Source: JBDHRG01 sp039807445
GTDB lineage: Bacteria > Pseudomonadota > Gammaproteobacteria > Competibacterales > Competibacteraceae
Assembly: GCA_039807445.1 (NCBI GenBank)
Contig: JBDHRG010000169.1
Span: forward strand, 1 to 8,121
Reading direction: 5' to 3'
DNA: 8,121 nt
This document shows, one piece after another, positions 4,829 through 8,121 of the stretch. The notes beneath the pieces were generated by a model. It saw only the letters and a list, made by a program, of their open reading frames with translations. It had not been told where the DNA came from and ran no database searches. A program made the position numbers and the translations under genes. Each line of letters starts with the position of its first letter. The first letter of the stretch is position 1.

Positions 4829-5980
4829 TCACGCGACCGCCGCGCCCGAAGCTTCGGCCACCCGCCCGGCGTACAGCGCCGCGACCACATCGGACTGCGC
4901 GATCATGCCGAGCAGCCGCCCCTCGGCGTCGACCACCGGCACGCGGTGCAGGCCGCGGTCCGACAGCAGCGGCACCAGCTCGACCACGTGCTGCTCGGCG
5001 CGTACCGTGATCACCGGCCGGGTCATGATCTCGGCGGCGCGCTGCGGTCGCGCCGGCGCCAGCGCGCGCTTCAGCGCCTCGCGCAGCCCCAGCGGGCTGG
5101 CCGGATTGGCATGGCGGATGAAGTCGAGCAGCGTCACCATCCCCAGCACGCGCCGGGTCAGGTCGATCACCGGCAGCGCCGACACCCGATGGTAGCGCAG
5201 CAGTTCCCAGACGCGATCGATCGGCGCGTCCGGACCGACGGTGATCAGGTCGCGCGACATGATGTCTGCCGCGCGGATCTCGCCGACGCTGCGCCGCACC
5301 GCCTGCATCCCGGCCAGTCGCACCAGTTCGCGCAAGTCGTCTTCGCCCACGTCGACGAAGTGCTCGAAGCGCGCCAGCGCCACCTTCAGGTCGGCGCCGG
5401 TGATGCCGAGCCGCTCCATCGGCAGCGGGTCGCGGTGGTGGTGCACGGTTTCACCGCGCTTGGCCAGGAAGCCCGGGTAGCGGCGGCGCAGCACCGCATT
5501 GTTGACCAGCAGCCCGGTCGCGACCATCAGCGCCGCATCGAGCAGCACCGGCACCAGCACGAAGCCGTAGTCGTGGATACCGCCCAGCACCGGGATCAGC
5601 GCCACCGCGCCGCCCGGCGGGTGCAGGCAGCGCAGCGCCAGCATGCCGAACACTGCGCCGGCGACAGCCAGCGTCGCCGCGAACAGCGGGTCGGGGATCA
5701 GCCGCGCGCAGCTCACCCCGACCAGCGCGCCGACCAGGTAGCTGCCGAGGATCGGCCAGGGCTCGGCCACCGGGCTGTGCGACATCGCGAACAGCAGCAC
5801 CGCCGAGGCGCCCATCGCCGCGGTCATCAGCTGCGCGGGCGGGCGCTCGAGGACGGCATGGCCGACCCAGCCGGCCACCAGCAGCGCCAGCGCGCAGGCG
5901 AGCGCCGACACCACCCGCTCGCGCCACGACAGCGGCGGACGCTCGCCGACCAGCCTGCGGAGTAGCGTGCGCGGCGTCAC
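4829..5980 (-). CDS. HPP-family membrane protein with two C-terminal CBS domains
   Basis: The 383-residue product has an N-terminal HPP membrane domain with hydrophobic segments at about 23-44, 50-66, 76-92, 98-118, 124-134 and 139-160. It carries the typical GASAVLLFAMSHSP block (57-70) and the signature LHPPGGA (119-125). After a linker come two CBS domains: about 237-290 (ADIMSRDLITV ... RVLGMVTLLDFI) and 315-370 (AEIMTRPVITV ... RLLGMIAQSDVV). CBS pairs usually sense adenine nucleotides, and some HPP proteins have been linked to nitrite transport in plastids and cyanobacteria. The substrate here is unknown. The start is a GTG at 5980, only 4 nt after the thyA stop, with no good Shine-Dalgarno, so translational coupling to thyA is likely. 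An alternative start inside thyA cannot be excluded. The domain call is firm; the role and the reason for pairing with thyA are not. Confidence 0.9.
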   Translation of the reverse strand: MTPRTLLRRLVGERPPLSWRERVVSALACALALLVAGWVGHAVLERPPAQLMTAAMGASAVLLFAMSHSPVAEPWPILGSYLVGALVGVSCARLIPDPLFAATLAVAGAVFGMLALRCLHPPGGAVALIPVLGGIHDYGFVLVPVLLDAALMVATGLLVNNAVLRRRYPGFLAKRGETVHHHRDPLPMERLGITGADLKVALARFEHFVDVGEDDLRELVRLAGMQAVRRSVGEIRAADIMSRDLITVGPDAPIDRVWELLRYHRVSALPVIDLTRRVLGMVTLLDFIRHANPASPLGLREALKRALAPARPQRAAEIMTRPVITVRAEQHVVELVPLLSDRGLHRVPVVDAEGRLLGMIAQSDVVAALYAGRVAEASGAAVA

Positions 5981-5984
5981 GGCT

Positions 5985-6779
5985 TCACACCGCCACCGGC
6001 GCCTTGATCGGCGGGTGCGGGTCGTAGCCTTCGAGCATGAAGTCTTCGAAGCGGAAGGCGAGCAGGTCCTTGACCTCGGGGTTCAGCCGAAGCCGCGGCA
6101 GCGGCCGCGGCGTGCGCGACAGCTGCAGCTCGACCTGCTCGAGGTGGTTCGAATAGAGGTGGCAGTCGCCGCCGGTCCAGATGAAGTCGCCGGGTTCGAA
6201 CCCGCAGACCTGCGCCAGCATCAGCGTCAGGGCCGCATAGCTGGCGATGTTGAAGGGCACGCCGAGGAACAGGTCGGCCGAGCGCTGGTACAACTGACAC
6301 GACAGCCGGCCGCCGGCGACGTGGAACTGGAAGGCAACATGGCAAGGTGCCAGCCGCATCTTGCCCAGGTCGGCGACGTTCCAGGCCGATACGATGATCC
6401 GGCGCGAATCCGGGTCGGTCTTCAGCTGCTCGACCACCCTGGCGATCTGGTCGATGTGGCGCCCGTCCGGTGCCGACCACGAGCGCCACTGGTGGCCGTA
6501 CACCGGCCCCAGGTCGCCGTTTTCGTCGGCCCACTCGTCCCAGATGGTCACGCCGTGGCTGCGCAGATGGGCGATGTTGGTGTCGCCGCGCAGGAACCAC
6601 AGCAGCTCGTGGATCACCGACTTCAGGTGCACTTTCTTGGTCGTGACCAGCGGGAAGCCCTCGGCCAGATCGAAGCGCATCTGGTGACCGAACACCGACA
6701 GGGTGCCGGTGCCGGTGCGGTCGGCCTTGCGCGCGCCGTGCTCGAGCACGTGGCGCAGGAGGTCGAGATACTGGTGCAT
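5985..6779 (-). CDS. thyA: Thymidylate synthase
   Basis: ThyA methylates dUMP to dTMP using 5,10-methylene-tetrahydrofolate, which becomes dihydrofolate; it acts in the cytoplasm as a homodimer. The 264-residue length equals that of E. coli ThyA and alignment is essentially gap-free. Key features are DRTGTGTLSVFGHQMRF (20-36, phosphate-binding Arg21), HELLWFLRGDTNI (57-69), IWDEWADENGDLGPVYGHQW (79-98), DPDSRRIIVSAWNV (122-135, Arg126 and Arg127), the catalytic nucleophile Cys146 in LAPCHV, CQLYQRSADLFLGVPFNIASYA, and the C-terminal IKAPVAV. The ATG at 6779 has GGAG (6786-6789 on this strand) 6 nt upstream. Immediately beyond this ribosome-binding site begins a long heptamer repeat. No dihydrofolate reductase gene is in the window. 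The next gene starts 4 nt after the stop. Confidence 0.98.
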   Translation of the reverse strand: MHQYLDLLRHVLEHGARKADRTGTGTLSVFGHQMRFDLAEGFPLVTTKKVHLKSVIHELLWFLRGDTNIAHLRSHGVTIWDEWADENGDLGPVYGHQWRSWSAPDGRHIDQIARVVEQLKTDPDSRRIIVSAWNVADLGKMRLAPCHVAFQFHVAGGRLSCQLYQRSADLFLGVPFNIASYAALTLMLAQVCGFEPGDFIWTGGDCHLYSNHLEQVELQLSRTPRPLPRLRLNPEVKDLLAFRFEDFMLEGYDPHPPIKAPVAV

Positions 6780-6793
6780 CGGAGTCTCCGTCG

Positions 6794-6903
6794 GAGGTGC
6801 GAGGTACGAGGTACGAGGTACGAGGTACGAGGTACGAGGAGCGAGGCGCGAGTGAGGCCCCTCGTCTTCCTCGTGCCTCGTCCCTCGCTCCTCGTGCCTC
6901 GAG
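6794..6903. repeat. Heptamer tandem repeats in inverted arrangement between rlmI-like gene and thyA
   Basis: The + strand has one GAGGTGC, five perfect GAGGTAC copies (6801-6835), then decayed GAGGAGC and GAGGCGC copies. From 6860 the complementary motif CCTCG recurs at 6860, 6869, 6876, 6883, 6890 and 6897, again with a 7-bp period. The two arms face each other: 6828-6846 is complementary to 6883-6901 at 18 of 19 positions, with a 36-nt loop between. The repeat fills almost the whole 127-bp spacer and ends 4 nt before the thyA ribosome-binding site. It has no credible coding role. It may be a member of a dispersed repeat family, slipped-strand microsatellite DNA, or an element that separates rlmI and thyA expression. 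Confidence 0.93.
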
Positions 6904-6906
6904 TCG

Positions 6907-8112
6907 TCAGGCGGGCAGCACCCGCGCGTAGAACGCCTTCAGGTATTCGGTTTCGGGGATCGCCGGATGCACCGGGTGGTCGACCGCCTGCTGGCCGCGC
7001 TCGAGGAAGGCGATCGAGCGGTCGAGGTGGCGCGCGCCGGCGAGCAGCACCTCGCCGAGGCTCTCGCGGCTCATGTGGTGCGAGCACGAGCAGCTCACCA
7101 GAAAGCCGTCGCGCTCGAGCAGCTGCATCGCCATCTCGTTGATGCGGCGGTAGGCAGCCGTGCCTTCCTTGAGGTCTTTCTTGCGCTTGATGAACGCCGG
7201 CGGATCGACGATCACCACGTCGAAGCGCGCGCGCTCTTCGCGCAGGCGCTTCAGCACCTCGAAGGCGTCGCCCCTGACCGCGCTCACCCGCTCGGCGACG
7301 CCGTTCAGCTTCGCGTTGGCCTCGACCTGCTCGAGCGCCGGCGCCGAGGCGTCGACGCACGTCACCGCTTCGGCGCCGCTGGCCGCCGCCAGCACGCCCC
7401 AGGCGCCGACGTAGCTGAACACGTCGAGCACGCGCGCGCCCTTGATGTACTTCAGCAGCCGCGCGCGGTTGTCGCGCTGGTCGTAGAACCAGCCGGTCTT
7501 CTGCCCCTCGCGCAGCGGCGCGTGGAAGCGCGCGCCGTTCTCTTCGACGATCACGCCGTCGGGCACCTCGCCCTCGGCCTCGACGTAGCTCTCCAGGCCC
7601 TCGAGCCCGCGCACCGCGGTGTCGTTGCGCCACAGCACGCCGCGCGGCTTCAGCACCTTGTCGAGCGCGCGCGCGATCTCGGGCTTCATGCGCTCCATGC
7701 CGGCGGTGGTGATCTGCGCGACCACGACGTCGCCGAAGCGATCGACCACCAGCCCCGGCAAGCCGTCGGCTTCGCCGTGCACCAGGCGGTAGAACGGCCG
7801 CTCGAACAGCTTGTCTCGCAACGCGAGCGCCACCTTGAACCGGTGCACCAGCAGCGAAGCGGTGAACGGGTGCGAAGCGTCGCGGCTGACCAGGCGCGCG
7901 GCGATCAGCGAGTGCGGGTTGACGTAGCCGGTGCCGACCGGCTTGCCGTTGTGCGCGAGGATCTGCACCGGTGTTCCCGGCTCCAAACCGCCGAGCGGGG
8001 TCGCCGCAGTGTCGATCTCGTTGCTGTAGACCCACAGGTGGCCGGCGCGCAGGCGGCGCTCTTCGTCCTTCCTCAGGCGCAGCGGGGCATAGGCGAGCTC
8101 GGTCGCGGGCAT
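6907..8112 (-). CDS. rlmI: 23S rRNA (cytosine-C5) methyltransferase, RlmI-like
   Basis: RlmI of E. coli methylates C1962 of 23S rRNA. The 401-residue product is close in length (396 in E. coli). An N-terminal PUA domain (about 4-80) contains RLRAGHLWVYSNEI (20-33) and GTGYVNPHSLIAARLV. A central domain includes HGEADGLPGLVVDRFGD (112-128) and EGQKTGWFYDQRDNR (202-216). The Rossmann methyltransferase domain has the SAM-binding motif DVFSYVGAWG (230-239), acidic VDAS (253-256), DPPAF (303-307), the SCSCS segment (340-344) with Cys343 as the likely catalytic Cys, and a C-terminal QAVDHPV motif typical of RlmI. The ATG at 8112 is taken as start because the protein is then full-length. Only 9 nt of upstream sequence are visible, with no ribosome-binding site in them, so a start or promoter just outside the window is possible. 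The exact target base is inferred from the family. Confidence 0.9.
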   Translation of the reverse strand: MPATELAYAPLRLRKDEERRLRAGHLWVYSNEIDTAATPLGGLEPGTPVQILAHNGKPVGTGYVNPHSLIAARLVSRDASHPFTASLLVHRFKVALALRDKLFERPFYRLVHGEADGLPGLVVDRFGDVVVAQITTAGMERMKPEIARALDKVLKPRGVLWRNDTAVRGLEGLESYVEAEGEVPDGVIVEENGARFHAPLREGQKTGWFYDQRDNRARLLKYIKGARVLDVFSYVGAWGVLAAASGAEAVTCVDASAPALEQVEANAKLNGVAERVSAVRGDAFEVLKRLREERARFDVVIVDPPAFIKRKKDLKEGTAAYRRINEMAMQLLERDGFLVSCSCSHHMSRESLGEVLLAGARHLDRSIAFLERGQQAVDHPVHPAIPETEYLKAFYARVLPA

Positions 8113-8121
8113 GGCGGGAAT

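Noticed and set aside
4796..5965. 389-codon open frame on the + strand, rich in Arg, His and Gln
   Set aside because: It is antisense to the HPP/CBS gene, whose domains are clear. The His/Arg/Gln-rich, low-hydrophobic composition is typical of a shadow frame in GC-rich DNA.
6794..6903. CRISPR array
   Set aside because: The units are 7 bp, contiguous and without unique spacers, and there are no cas genes. This is a simple tandem/inverted repeat.
6623..8035. 470-codon open frame on the - strand covering part of thyA, the repeat and the methyltransferase gene
   Set aside because: It is out of phase with both real genes on the same strand, and its sequence is Arg/Ala-rich with no domain. It runs through the heptamer repeat only because a 7-bp unit without stops stays open.

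Overview
The window is very GC-rich with strong G/C third-position bias. It reads as ordinary chromosomal DNA of a proteobacterium. The gene content and the protein wording (ModA with GFVFATDA, a LysR-fold ModE, an E. coli-like ThyA, an RlmI-type methyltransferase) suggest a betaproteobacterium, perhaps of the Rhodocyclales type. That placement is inference. I see no tRNA, rRNA, IS element, phage gene or CRISPR array.

Left part (1-759, + strand): the 3' portion of a class II aldolase/adducin-family gene, followed by about 200 bp of intergenic DNA with an A+T-rich palindrome that looks like a ModE (molybdate repressor) operator.

Centre (962-4525): a molybdate uptake and sensing locus. modA, modB and modC (+ strand, tightly spaced) encode the periplasmic binding protein, the permease and the ATPase of a molybdate ABC transporter. 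Converging on them from the - strand are modE (molybdate-responsive regulator) and modG (a stand-alone protein made of two Mop domains). ModC ends right after its nucleotide-binding domain and lacks the C-terminal Mop/TOBE domain of the classical protein. All four Mop domains of the locus are therefore in ModE and ModG. A+T-rich palindromes precede both modA and modG, so one ModE regulon is plausible: molybdate-loaded ModE controls uptake (modABC) and intracellular binding (modG).

Right part (4588-8112, all - strand): reading leftwards, an rlmI-like 23S rRNA cytosine methyltransferase, a 127-bp spacer made of heptamer repeats arranged as a large inverted repeat, thyA (thymidylate synthase), an HPP-family membrane protein with two CBS domains starting 4 nt after thyA, and a small 4-oxalocrotonate tautomerase-family protein. 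A strong intrinsic terminator follows the tautomerase gene. It lies so close to modE that modE transcription must either start upstream and pass through it or use a promoter I cannot place.

No clearly new biological system is visible. The points most worth checking are the Mop-less ModC paired with a di-Mop protein, the terminator-like hairpin in the modE leader, the tautomerase with Asp in place of catalytic Arg39, and the heptamer inverted repeat upstream of thyA.
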